Below, in pieces: positions 1 to 11,847 of a DNA stretch of 64,000 nucleotides. The notes under the pieces were generated by a model that did no database searches, was not told the origin of the DNA, and saw only the letters and a list, made by a program, of their open reading frames with translations. The number at the start of each line of letters is the position of its first letter. The stretch's first letter is position 1. Both the position numbers and the translations under genes were made by a program. This DNA is from Progne subis subis (lineage: Eukaryota > Chordata > Aves > Passeriformes > Hirundinidae): contig JAKJHU010000038.1 of the NCBI GenBank assembly GCA_022316685.1, positions 3,520,384-3,584,383 of the forward strand. The letters run 5' to 3'.

Positions 1-532
1 AAACCAGGAAAGAATTTAAATTGCCATGAAATGAGCGTTCTGTTGCACTTGGAGGTAGGGAGCCTCTTCCTAAGTAATGCCAGAGAAGCTCCACTTTGTA
101 TTTTTGGGGTCTTAGTGCAGATACAGCAATATATGTAGTTGTTTTTTGCAGAGATTAGGTAAAGTAGTTCACCTATTTATTATATTTTGTCTTTAGTTCT
201 AGATACGGAAATTAATTCTGTGATTTTAAAACGGTCGTTTAAGATTTTCCTTTCATTTTTTGAGACTTCTTTTCTAGTCTAACATAGGACACTATTACAA
301 AATATGTATTATATGTAATATTTTATTTTTTAATATGTTAACTATCATAGTTCCTTAAACTGTGACATTTTAGTCTGTATTTTTGCAGTTCATTCTTACT
401 TGGACTCCCTACTACCTGCCAGAAAAGAGGGAAGCTGATCTATAAATAGAGCTAAATTTTAAGTGACTTTTTGTTCTGTTTGAACATCCAAAATTAACTT
501 TTAGGTCACACTGACTATTGCACTTCCAAATA

Positions 533-562
533 TTCGTGTGTGTGTGTGTACACACATATATA
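533..562. repeat. Dinucleotide microsatellite (GT)n/(CA)n/(TA)n
   Basis: The run alternates GTGTGTGTGTGT, then ACACACATATATA, with a partial inverted character. It is short and probably polymorphic. Confidence 0.7.
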
Positions 563-3077
563 GGCATCATATAATGCTAGGAGAGCAATAATAGATCTGT
601 AGATATGACTAGAAGTTTAGGAAGTTGGATTTTGTTTGTTTTGGGTTTTTTTTTTAAAGCTAATAAAAAAGCAGCAGCATCTTCTGGCTGTTGATAATGT
701 TCTCTAGAAAGTGGATAATAGTTTCTATTAATTAGAAAGGCTTGCTGAAAATCAGTTGCTGCAGAGGGGTTCTCTCTGGCTCTTTTATGTCTTTTTTTTT
801 TTTTTTAAATTCAGATCTCTTTTAGTAACTTTGTAATGCCCTTCCCTGCCCGTAAGAAGGGGACAAAGGTAAACAGTATTCCATACACAGCATGTAAAAA
901 TTGGTACCTCCATCAGATGGCTGTATAAACTACTGAGGGTTACCAAAGCGCTGGCACCAGTGTTAACCTCCATCTCACTGTGCCCTCTTACACACCCAGG
1001 GAGTGATCACAAGTGCTGAAGAAGGCTTGACTTCAGGCCAGGCCAGTTCAGCCACACTCCCAGCAGGATGAAGCAGGTAATGGGACTTCAGGGCCTCTGC
1101 CTCTGGGTAGTACTGCATGAGAATGAGAGTCCCACTTGTTGCTTGTGGCTCCACTTGGTTATGACACCATTCACTGCAGTGGGGATTTGCCAGCTCTCCA
1201 AACCTGAGGATTTTATCCTTTGGAGTAACTGCTGCTTTACTCTAGGGTGAGTATAGAATAACATGAGTACGATTAACACATCAATTTACAGTTAAATCTT
1301 CCTAATTCTGAATTGGCATCCTGGGATCTCGAATTAGAACCAGTATTGAAAGTTGTTTTTACATTTTGTTGTATCAGTATGGCTTAGCAAGCCCTGGAGC
1401 AGCCCTTATAGCCACAGTTCACAGCTATGCCAGAAGCAGTCTAACAGCAAATATGGGACTCCCAACAGACTACAGTCATGTGATACCGTAATTCCTGTGA
1501 GAACTTTTATATAATCTAGAAAATATCTCATCTTTATCAGTTTTTTAAAATACAATTTAGCTATATATAATTTATCATATAAGCAAATTTAAGGACATCT
1601 TATTTTTTATAAATGTGCACTCAGTTTAAGTAAACACCAGAATAAAAAGATAGCAGAGACTGTACTGTGATTGATAATTATTTTCTTAATGAAGCTGTGT
1701 TGATCATCAGTTTTCAAAATAAGCAGTTGTCTTGAAATTTAGCAGTGTTCTTTGAATATTGCCACTGAAATGGCCTGACGTATAAAATTACTGCAAATTG
1801 TCCAGCAGAGAGAGCTGTTGCAAAATTTTATTCCAACAGCTAGTTGTTGAAAACAATTTTTTTATGACCTTATTATGAAAATTCTAGGCATAGATGAATC
1901 AGGTAGAGTATTTCCCTGGCAAAAGAAAATTGTAGATAATACCTAAGAAGGCATTTGTTTATTTAATTTAAGTGGCATACAAGTATGTAGAAACAAAAAC
2001 ACATACAGAAGAATTCCACACAAACTGCTTCTCCTTATGCTATCAGACTATCAAGAATGGGAGAAATGCTTGAAATTTCACGGAGTGCCTTTGGAGGCTC
2101 TGCAGGTGTCAGGGAGGAAGTGCAGTACTAATTCTGGCTTTCTTGGGTGAGAGAGGCTCTCACCGACTGCACAGCAGAAATGAGACACAATGCACTGGCA
2201 GGCAGGATGTAACGTAGAAACCTGGTTTACTTCATAGCAAACAAATGGACAATATATATTGTACAATAGATAATAAAAATACAGCTGACACAAGTGCCAC
2301 TAATTAACAAAAACCCTAATGTTAAGACTTAAAAATGCTCATTTTTGGAATATATACACTGCAGTAATAAGCCACAATAAATACATCAAATTTCATATCA
2401 TTCATAATAAATACCGAAAATATAAATACAGAAGAATACAGTTAATTTGAATAAATTATTACAACGTAAGATCTAGGTTAAGTTCTGTTGAATATTATTG
2501 TAGCTTATATTACCCTTTGGCATCTTTGATGTTACAACTTGTTTAAAAAAAGGAAATTAAGGAAATGTGTGAAGCTTAAAATTATTTCCATATACAGATT
2601 TTAAGATGAACTTTCTTTCTCTTTGCTTCTTCAAACAGTTTAAAAGCAGCAGTCCAATTAATTATCTTGCTTAATTGTTGAGACCTCCATAATTTTAGTA
2701 CGCAAGATCATCTGTAATGGAAAATGTTAAGTATGTAACATAATTATTTTTCTCAGAAATTAGTAATGTTAGAAGTAATGTACAAATTACAAACTAATGG
2801 CTGCAATTACACATTTTTAGTAGTTCCATTTGAATGGATTACCTGTCTGAAAGACCATCAACTTAAATGCTTCTGAATTTATGCCACGGTGTACTATTTA
2901 TCACTTGCCAACACAAATTTCAAAAGCAATTTAATATTCTTGTGGGGATATATATTTGTATGTATACAGAGAGAGATGAACCTGCTAAAAAGACAGGGTT
3001 GGACTATACAGTGTGAATGATAATATAGTCTGTTAAAACACTTTAAACATATAAAAGGTAATGTGTTGTTTCTGTTT

Positions 3078-3175
3078 GTGGTTGCTGTTGTGGTGGTTTT
3101 TTTGTTTGTTTGTTTGTTTGTGTGTGTGTGTTTTTTTTGTTGTTGTTGTTGGTGTGGTTTTTTTTTTTTTTTTTT
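3078..3175. repeat. T/G-rich simple repeat tract
   Basis: The tract consists of consecutive TTTG units, then GT units, then TTG units, and ends in a run of T. On the minus strand it reads as an A/C-rich CAAA/CAA array. It accounts for the Asn/Thr/Gln-rich open frame on the minus strand, which is not a gene. Confidence 0.85.
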
Positions 3176-4663
3176 ACAAAATTTCTATTAGTTATAGATT
3201 GAAACAAATCAAAATAACCAATTGCCATGTTTTATGTTAACAGGTACTAACCAGTACAGTTGCATTAATAATTTTATTTGTAAAAGGTTATTACACCAGA
3301 ATGCAATTTAACTTAAAATATCAACTTTACTAAGACAATATTACAGGCTGAGAATCTTAGGAACAGTTTTGTCATCTACAGATTTTGACTATTTTTGCAC
3401 TGTTAAATGTCTAGCGCTTATTTTACATCAAACACTTGTAAAACATATTTCACAAACTACACTTCAGATGTATTTCCATAGAAGTGCCTACAATCAGTCA
3501 ATTAAAAGATGTGCCCAGTTATTAAGCCTTGTTTACATGGGCAATTGAGACCTGAAGTATTTGTGTGAAATGGCTTGAAAAAACACAGTATGCTATGCTT
3601 GCTTCTGGTTTTAAGAACCAGCTGCCAGTGCACATGATGATCTTTTCAAGAAGCTGAAAACTGGTGCTGAATCTATATCTGAGACTCACAAATGGTTCTT
3701 TAGAGTGATTCCCCTGTTACCCCAGCAAGGTTAACCTTCATCCACAATCCAACCCAAAATTTCGTTTTTTAGAATGTATTTTAGAAGTTTAAGATGGAGA
3801 AACTTAAATACCTGCTGTAACGTACGAAGCCTCATTTGAAAATGGCAAGATAAAATGCTGATAATAGGACATTCTGTCTTTACTTTTAGCATCTCTTGCT
3901 AGCCGAGAAACTGGGTATATGAGAATATACTTGCCTGGGAGCAGAGTTAACTAAAATGATTTTGAACTTGTCTTTGAAATTGCCATCAGCAAAGAGTGAC
4001 ATGGTAGCAATGCTTCTAGGGTGTTGCTTTTTAGTTTTTTTACCCCATGCATTTGGATAAGTCTTTTATTTAACGGCCACCTGTATAACTCTGGTCTGCA
4101 AAAAATGTCATTTCCTGTTTCCACTGAGTTCATGTTTGGTTATAATATATTAAATAACAGAAACAGTATTTTGATCTAACACAGGCAAGCTTGTAGTGAA
4201 TGTCCATATACTTTTCCATCCTTGCTCCAAAGAGATCTTCATTTGCCTTTTTCCTTCTGTTTTTTGGTTTTTTTTTTTTTTAAATATGCTTTATTTTTTC
4301 CTTTAGAAGAAAAATAAGCCTCATCAATCTGCCTCTTGCCTTAATTTTTATTTTCCTCTAAATTGTTCTTCCTATCCTCCCTGCACTCACTCAAGTGTTT
4401 GAAGATAAAGGATTATCTTGATCCTTGTATTAGAACAATGTTGTGCATTTGTATCTTCCACCATTTTCCCTACCAAGAAAAGCTTAATCCCATCTTCATG
4501 GTTTGTTGGAAAAGAGAACAGCTAGAGAAGAACATACATGAGAGACAAACATTTTTTGACTTAGGTCTACTGGACATTCATTCATGAAACAGATGTATCA
4601 TTTCTAAGCTCCAAATTAAAATAACTGTGTTAATAAAGTACAAAATCTACCTTTTGAATTTTT

Positions 4664-4697
4664 TTTTGTTGTTGTTGTTGTTTTTGTTGTTGTTGTT
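4664..4697. repeat. (TTG)n microsatellite
   Basis: Two blocks of TTG units are separated by a short T run. The tract lies about 155 bp from the CR1 fragment that starts at 4852. Confidence 0.75.
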
Positions 4698-4851
4698 CCA
4701 TCCCCAGCCTTGGATGAAGGACTATGATCTCAATTGAGAAGGTGCAACACAGAGCACCAGGAATATGGTTCTCCAGTCAGTGGGACATTCTGAGGAGTGG
4801 ATGTCTGCCTAACCTTAAAGACAGTAGTAGGGCAATACATAATTTAACTCT

Positions 4852-4965
4852 CAGAATCACGGAATGGCCTGGTTTGGAAGGGACCTTTAAGACCATCTAC
4901 TTCCAAACCCCCTGACACTCATTGGAGCACCTTGTTCAAAACCTTACCCAACCTGGCTTTTCAAG
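4852..4965 (-). mobile_element. CR1 LINE 3'-end fragment
   Basis: The plus strand reads agaatcacggaatggcctgg, then aagggacctttaagaccatc and ccaacctgg, which is the reverse complement of the avian CR1 3' end. The element therefore lies on the minus strand and is truncated to about 115 bp. Similarity fades after about 4965. Confidence 0.85.
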
Positions 4966-7900
4966 ATCTCATTCTCAGCACAAAGGACAGCAGAGTTCCC
5001 TTGTGCTTGATTTTAAAGAAAAGTCTTACTGTAGAACAGACCTCCCAGACACCAACAGGAAGGAAGGAAGGAATTAAAAAGAAAATACTAAGGCTGCTAA
5101 CCAGGTGTTTTACAAAGTAGATGTGCATACAAAGTAAAATTCCTGGTATCAGCTATTATGGTAGCAGACAAGTCTTCAAAGATTTTATAACTTTTCTCCT
5201 TAATTGGAAACAATCCTCTGGTACATTTATTAGCCATAAAATTAAAAGCTGGTTTGGATTTATGGGAGGGAAGAAACAGTGAAAAGGAAGAACTTGTGAA
5301 GAACTCAAACGTGTTCACTCAGCCATCTTTAAAACTACACTGCACTTCTTCATCACTTCACAATATTTGTACTTTGGATCTGACGTTTCTTGGAGAAAAT
5401 GCACAATACTTTGCACATGGACAATGATTACAGAGAATACCAAAATTAAGAATATTAAAAACCCTTGAAACACCGAAAAGGCAAATGCTGAGATTTCTCA
5501 TACCAAGGAACACATAAGTCAATTAGACTCTGTTTTGAAAATAACAGCTTTCTACCATTTTAAAAAAATAGTAATCAGATTTAATATTTTAGAAATAAAT
5601 TCTATAGAATATATTCTCTGAGTTAATTCTAAATTTTTCAAAGTATTTTACATCAACTGTCCTGCAACCATAATAAAGCAGATGATAGAATTACTCTTTA
5701 AAGAGTCTCAGCGGGAAAGCATAACACCCCCAAATGCTTCAAGATTTTCTGTATCATCCTTTTCTCTTCCTGACTGTTTCAGGAAATAAAACAACTGGCA
5801 CAATGATCATCTCTTTATAAAATTCACAAACTGTACCATTGGAGATCTTTATTGAGCAAATGCCTTTTAAAAGGATATCATGGGTTGGTCTTGCTTTATG
5901 TTTGAGTAATGACACCTGCATTGCTACAGGAGCAGCCAAAACGAGTTTCAACTGAGAAAATTCAGCTGGCAAAAGAAGACAACCTGCAGAGGAGTAAGAC
6001 TGCCTGTTGCTGCCAAGTATGGTGTTGCAGGAAAACTACAATCTTACTGCTCAAATGTTAAGCACTAGATAGGTAAATGTTGTATATTCAACACAGCTTT
6101 TACTCTAATTTTTCACTGTGAAATTTACTTTTTAGCTTCTGCTCATTAATTGAGTCCAAGGAAAGGAGAGCTCATTTCAGCTGTGTTTCATGTTAGTGGA
6201 AAATTTCTGGCCACTTCTGAGCTGGGCTGGGCTTTGTTTGGAAAGTGGCATAGTCTGCAGTATGAAAAATTTAGTTATGATGCCAGAACACGGGAATAAA
6301 ATTATATTTTACCTATTCTATAGAATTACCACAGTATCTCCAAGTACATTACAAACCAGAGCACAGACAATGCGGTGACAGAACAGGACAAAGGCAGTCT
6401 CCTGTGTCTGAGCCCAGTACTCTCTATCCAGTGTATCACATTTCTGTCAGGAACACCTGAACTAAATAAAAACCTTTATACATGCTCAATTTTGCATACA
6501 AATATATGTATACAATCTTTAACAAAGCAGCTGTGTTTGTGAAGGTACTGCCTGGCAGGCAGGGAAAACAACATGATCAGCTTATTAACACATTTACTGA
6601 AATAAAACAGCCAGATCAGGTTAGAAACTGTATCTGGAATGGGATCAGTCAGCAATCTAGTGAGTAACAGCACCACCAAATACCAGACAGGAATCCTGCA
6701 GGATCCCACTGTTAACAGAGCAGGGGTGCAACTGAACCTTATCTATAGCAAGTGGTAAATTACTATGGCCTTAAAATAAGCAAATGCCAACTCCAATTAC
6801 GATTCACTAGGAGGAACTTATGTAAATGAAAAATTGTGAAGCTTTACAAATTTAGTATTTTCTAATCTAAGTGGCATACAGCTCAACAAAGAATATTAGA
6901 AACTTCTACTGACCGGCTTTTAATTTTAAGGATTCCAACAGACATGAGTTGCAGTTCTTAAGCAATAATTAAAATTGCTGTAATTGTGACAATGAAATTC
7001 TCATTTCATGTCTAACATCAAATAAAGCTTTATATATATTTAACAATGCACTTTTTTGCAAGAGAGGTGAAGATCACCTTATAGGCAAAAAGGCGTCTGC
7101 TTTTAGGTGCTGTTCCAGTGTGAAAATTCCAGTTTATTTCAAGAAAGGGAAATGCTTTTGTTATGACTTACTTTTGTGAACAATGCAATATAATCACAAA
7201 TATATACTGGGCTTCTTAGGAGTGTTTATCAGTAGCCAAATATCTTGGAAATAAAGCTGATAAAGACTATCAGTAAAGTAGGTATTCTCACAAATAATAC
7301 ACTGTGTTGATTAAGAAGCAAATAATGCTGGTTACCATTTAGTAACATAATACTTTTATCACACAGAAACAGCCTACCCAAAATGAAAGGACTGTTTATC
7401 GACATGAATGTCAACAATCTCAGAAATTGGACACAGCATGTATTATTATATACTAGCCCAGAAAATATCACTGAAATATTTTCTATCCCATGACTTCAGC
7501 TTGCTTTTCCTTAAATGAAGAGTATGTTTTTTGTTCAAAAAAACCCCCATCCAAGTTTAATCAAGTGATGGGAAATTTAACCTGATTTCTAAATCCTACT
7601 CTAGATTTCAGCTAAATAATAAACCCACCTGTTTTGGTCAGGGTTTCAACTATTTTTCCTATTATTTTTTTGCCCTCTAGTCAACTTATACATGCTAGAA
7701 AAGGCTTTAGCTTTGTAATTTGCTGGCATGGATTTGGCTGGGCAACAGGTTTAACCTGTATTGAAAAAAAGAGAGGTTACTGGGTTTTTTCCTCAGTATG
7801 AATTTATCTCTGTTAGAAGGCTTGGTGGTATTATTAATAATAGCTACCAGGAACTCTCCATGTATTATAAACAGACTAGACTTTATAACTTGCTGTAAGA

Positions 7901-10616
7901 ACTAAAGAAGATTTGTGTCTTGAGATCAAATCTTGATCACATAATATCATATTGCATCAAAAGAAAAGTATCATTAGCTACATTATCACCACCTAGTCAA
8001 TTAGGAATATTTTTTCAACTTAAATCTTTATTCTGCACATTTTACTTTCTGACTCCCAGGAATGAGCTACTTCAAACATGATCACAAATGCTTTATATTG
8101 TCCCTGCTCCCTCTACCTCTCTCTTTCAAGGTATTGCTTGTTATCCTATGCTGCAGGCTTTAGAGAATTTGGCTGTATTCGCCTGTGATGTCCCAATGGC
8201 ATGGAACATACACATCCAAATACTCAGAATTTTTTACAGATGCTAATATTACAGAGGATTGGGATGAGAAATCTGTGCCAATGGAAATAGTAAATAAGGA
8301 TCACCTCAATATTTACAACTAGCTGAGAAGAATTTTTTAATGTTAATCACTTACTGTGCTTGCTGATATTATTAAAGATTTTCTTTTTAATATGAAAGCA
8401 CAGGGGCCAAGAAAACAATTTCTTATTGCTCAGTAAGGGCATGAATAACAAAGCAAAAGATTTCATTTAACTTTCCCCTGAGTGAAATACCCCGGAAAAG
8501 TGTGTGTGGTTCTCCAACACACTCTGAAGCTGAAGAGCTGCTACTGATCCTCATCTACTGTCCCAGCTCAAGCAGAAGAGATTTGTGCTTTTGGTGCTGG
8601 TGTTAAGGGAGAGTGCCTAATTTAAGCCCACTGTTAAAGCAAGAATACACAGAGACATGTGCCATTAGAGTATCTTGAACAGAATAATCTACTCTGAAGT
8701 GCAGAACTTTAGGGATTAGCACATTTCTTTTTAAAAATCAGGGGTATTTGCTGTATGGCATTGGAGAATACAGGCACTTACCTGGCTATTCAGCCTTAGA
8801 GAAAGAGACTAGAGTGGTCTGTGACTGTGAGGAACAGAGGCCGTGGAACTGCTGAGCCAGATAACCAACATGAGTGCGCCTTCCCAGGAGATGGAATACG
8901 TTGCAAGTTTGGAATCCAGTGCCTAAAGAACTAGACTTTTCAATGCAGTTCATATAAAACATGTAGGGCTTCTTGTGGAAACAAGTAAATAAAAAACCTT
9001 TCCAGATACTACATGGAGTAAATATATTTTGCTAATTTAGCATAAATATGAGAAATCACTTTGCCCAGATTTCATATAAAAACAATTAAGTTAGCTCTTT
9101 GTTTGAAAAGCATATTTTACATCGGCAGTTTTTCTACTGGAGTACTGTACATGATGTTTTAAAGAGCTTCTAACCAGAAGAGTCACTGTTACAGAGATAA
9201 AATTTACACTGTGTTTACATGCACACTGTTAACCATCTAGATTTGACACACAGAAACTAAGATGCTGATCCTTATTTTGGCAAACAAGACAGGCCTACAT
9301 TTCAACTACTTGATGTATAATAAATGAAATTTCAGTATTAGATGAATAAAAATGCTGAAATTGATTTTGAAATCAAAATAAGACAGTGCAGAATTACCAG
9401 TGCAGAGAAAAGCTGGTTCCTATGCCGTCTTTTCTAGACAAAAGCAAGGTTGTTTAATAAATTAAAGGTACTTTCATTCCCATTTCATTTAAAAACAAGT
9501 AGATCGCAAGGTAATGGATATCCATAGGATGCACATGTTCTTGATTGCAGACTTTTGCAGATACAAAATTTCTGAAGCTATTTTTCCTCACTGAACAGAC
9601 TGTTTCTTAATAAGACCAAATGATACTAAATTTGAGATGCAATCAGAAGTCCACAAAAGCCAGCCTGGTATTTCATAAAAATTTAGGCAATCTAGACACT
9701 TCCACAATTTTTTCCATGCTTTATTTAAACTTTGATCAGTAAGGCTCTGCTTTTATAAACTGCAAACTGACATATTCATAAATTGGCTTGGGATAAATGT
9801 ACAGGTTTTGTTACAGTGAGTTTTAAGATCTTACATTGCCTCAGGGTCTGGAGCTATGGCATTTCTCCGAAGAGGTTCACAGTTCCCACAGTTCATACAG
9901 TACTGCAAAGTGGCACTAAAGTGCGTAGGTATCTGAACCGTGGCTGGGCTGAAGGTGCTGTGTGAGCTTAAGCTACTGCTTTGCCCTTATACACAAGATG
10001 GTTTCTCTTTGGGGAGGGGGTACTAGTTATGGAATCCCACTGATTTTAGTTTTAAATGGAGGATTGTCTAACTTTCTCTATTCTAAAAGATGTAAATGCC
10101 TCCTTTCTGACTCTTCTGTTTGTCAAGAACAGTAAAAGAGAAAATAGTACACTCTAAAAATGCATTTCAAGATGATTTATCAGAAATGGTACTAAGAAAA
10201 AATAAGGAAGAATACAAGGTACTCCAGATGAAAAGTAGACATGCTCTTTGTAAGCAGCTATGGATCTTCTGCTCAAATGAACATGCTGTTCATTTTTATC
10301 AAAACATGAATCTTAAACTACCATAAATAAAATACATACAGTACAGAACAATTAAAACTTTTTTTTTTGCACAGTAGTTACTTTTACATTAAACTTACCA
10401 TCTTTTCAGATATGTTGAAAATTAGGACTCTAAACATGATTATTTCAAAGTACCATTTTTAACAATCTTGCACAGGCCCGACAGTCAAAAACATGAAGTT
10501 TTGATTCAGATAGCTTGGCAGGTTTCACATATGTTCACAGGTAGGCTACTTTGAAATATGTTGAGTGTGTTTTTTACTTATCTGTTTAATTTTTATCAAA
10601 AAAAGATTTGATTCTT
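4966..10616. other. Downstream of CSRNP3: possible long 3' UTR or intergenic
   Basis: This is AT-rich sequence without recognisable repeats or coding exons. The repeat-poor character and the AATAAA hexamers on the minus strand fit a long 3' UTR of CSRNP3, but nothing in the sequence proves transcription. In mammals GALNT3 converges on CSRNP3 from this side; no GALNT3 coding exon is visible here. Confidence 0.5.
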
Positions 10617-10622
10617 TTTATT
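10617..10622 (-). terminator. Candidate proximal poly(A) signal of CSRNP3
   Basis: AATAAA on the minus strand lies about 180 nt after the CSRNP3 stop codon and is followed within about 30 nt by a T-rich run (ctttttttgat), as expected of a downstream element. It could produce a short 3' UTR. Further AATAAA hexamers on this strand (about 9720, 8028, 7132 and 1962) would allow much longer 3' UTRs. Sequence alone cannot say which are used. Confidence 0.35.
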
Positions 10623-10803
10623 TAAATCTTTACATGAACTGGTTTTGTGCAATACCACTGCCAGTGTAGCTTGCGAAAACAAAATGTTTCTGGAACATTG
10701 ACTGTAATCCAAGTGTCGTCTACTTCTTAAAAAAGTAAGTTTCTAGGAAAATCCAATGGGAGTGAATTTTAACACAGGAAGTCAGTCCTACAATAATTTA
10801 ATA

Positions 10804-11847
10804 TTAAACAGGTACTGTCTCTACCACTGGTGATTTGATGCACTCTTCGTGCAGTCTGCTCTTTTCTGGGAGGTTTAGTGAATTTTCAGCAGGGTGTTCT
10901 TGCACGTGACTGCCACCATTCAAAGCTGAAACAAAGCCATCTTGAGAAGGACCTTTCAAGTATGAGTGAAATTCCACTGGCGGGTGACTTGGCCTATGCT
11001 CAGTGTATAAACTGTTACAGGGAGCACTGCCATCCCCTTCCGAAGATGAGCAGCAAACAATCACTGAGGGGTTTGCAGAAGGGTAATGAGGGCTGCTGAA
11101 AGTTTCCTCTGACTGCCGTGTGTAGTCAACAAACTGTTCCGAAGTCATGTTGTAAGGCACCAGAGAAAGACTACCGTTCTTGACAGCATCCCTTTCTGAG
11201 TAAGTCTCACCGATCTGGTTAGCAGTGCCAGCAATGTGGTTCTCTATTTGGTAATATAGAGTTGAAGAGTTAGTATAGTATGAGGCATTTTTAGAGTGGT
11301 TTTCATGCACAGCAGTTCCATCAGAGTAGCAAAGGACAGAAGGAAGAGGCACCATATCAGCATGGGAGCTCATACTTTCCACAAAATCATCTGCTTTTTC
11401 TTCCTCCTCATCTTCCTCCTCATCTTCCTCTTCCTCTTCATCATCATCTGATTCACTAGGGGCTAAACTCTGTGTACTAGAATCTGTAACTCCACTACAA
11501 AAGCTACTCCCATCTTCCTCTTCCTCCTCTTCCCCTGGGCAGTCCAAGTCCTCGGCTGACTGGGAATGCATAACTGCAGCCGGGGGTTCGGTTTCAATCT
11601 CAAAATTTTCTGCAATTGAATATTCAACTGGATGGGGTCCCGGACTCATGGAACTACTGTGTGCACTTATCTCAGTGTGACAGCCATTGAGTGCTGAAAC
11701 TTGCTGCTCTCTATTTTTCTCCAATTCAAGTTTCATTATTGTGTGCAAAAAGTGAGTCCGTACACGGATGGGGTTAAATTCGATTCTACCTGCTGTATTG
11801 CTACACCCTTCTTTAGTGCAACCGCATGGAAAAGACATACGATCCAC
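10804..11847 (-). CDS. CSRNP3: CSRNP3 last coding exon (residues 236-582, stop)
   Basis: The exon opens with GTG GAT CGT after an AAAAG acceptor (AG at 11848-11849) and closes with TAA at 10806-10804. It supplies the last three cysteines of the cluster (residues 243, 245, 250; PCGCTKEGC), then the conserved block [24 protein letters not shown]. Two acidic runs follow, EEEEEED (341-347) and a 17-residue Asp/Glu run (369-385, DNA 11398-11448), and after them a Ser/Tyr/Asn-rich tail ending in [10 protein letters not shown]. The acidic runs and tail are good candidates for the activation region (inference). Confidence 0.96.
   Translation of the reverse strand: MDRMSFPCGCTKEGCSNTAGRIEFNPIRVRTHFLHTIMKLELEKNREQQVSALNGCHTEISAHSSSMSPGPHPVEYSIAENFEIETEPPAAVMHSQSAEDLDCPGEEEEEEDGSSFCSGVTDSSTQSLAPSESDDDEEEEEDEEEDEEEEKADDFVESMSSHADMVPLPSVLCYSDGTAVHENHSKNASYYTNSSTLYYQIENHIAGTANQIGETYSERDAVKNGSLSLVPYNMTSEQFVDYTRQSEETFSSPHYPSANPSVIVCCSSSEGDGSAPCNSLYTEHRPSHPPVEFHSYLKGPSQDGFVSALNGGSHVQEHPAENSLNLPEKSRLHEECIKSPVVETVPV

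Larger units (their letters stand above)
1..4851. other. Intergenic or 3'-flanking AT-rich DNA
   Basis: No gene is recognisable on either strand. Visible structure is limited to simple repeats: an alternating GT/CA/TA run at about 533-562, a TTTG/GT/TTG-rich tract at about 3078-3175, and a TTG-rich tract at about 4664-4697. The longest open frames (about 75 codons) look random. Confidence 0.6.

Noticed and set aside
3043..3228. Minus-strand frame rich in Asn, Thr, Gln and Lys
   Set aside because: It is a translation of the TTTG/TTG simple repeat.
1..4800. Possible GALNT3 3' end on the plus strand
   Set aside because: In mammals GALNT3 converges on CSRNP3 from this side, but I see no GALNT3 coding exon, so any 3' UTR claim would be guesswork.
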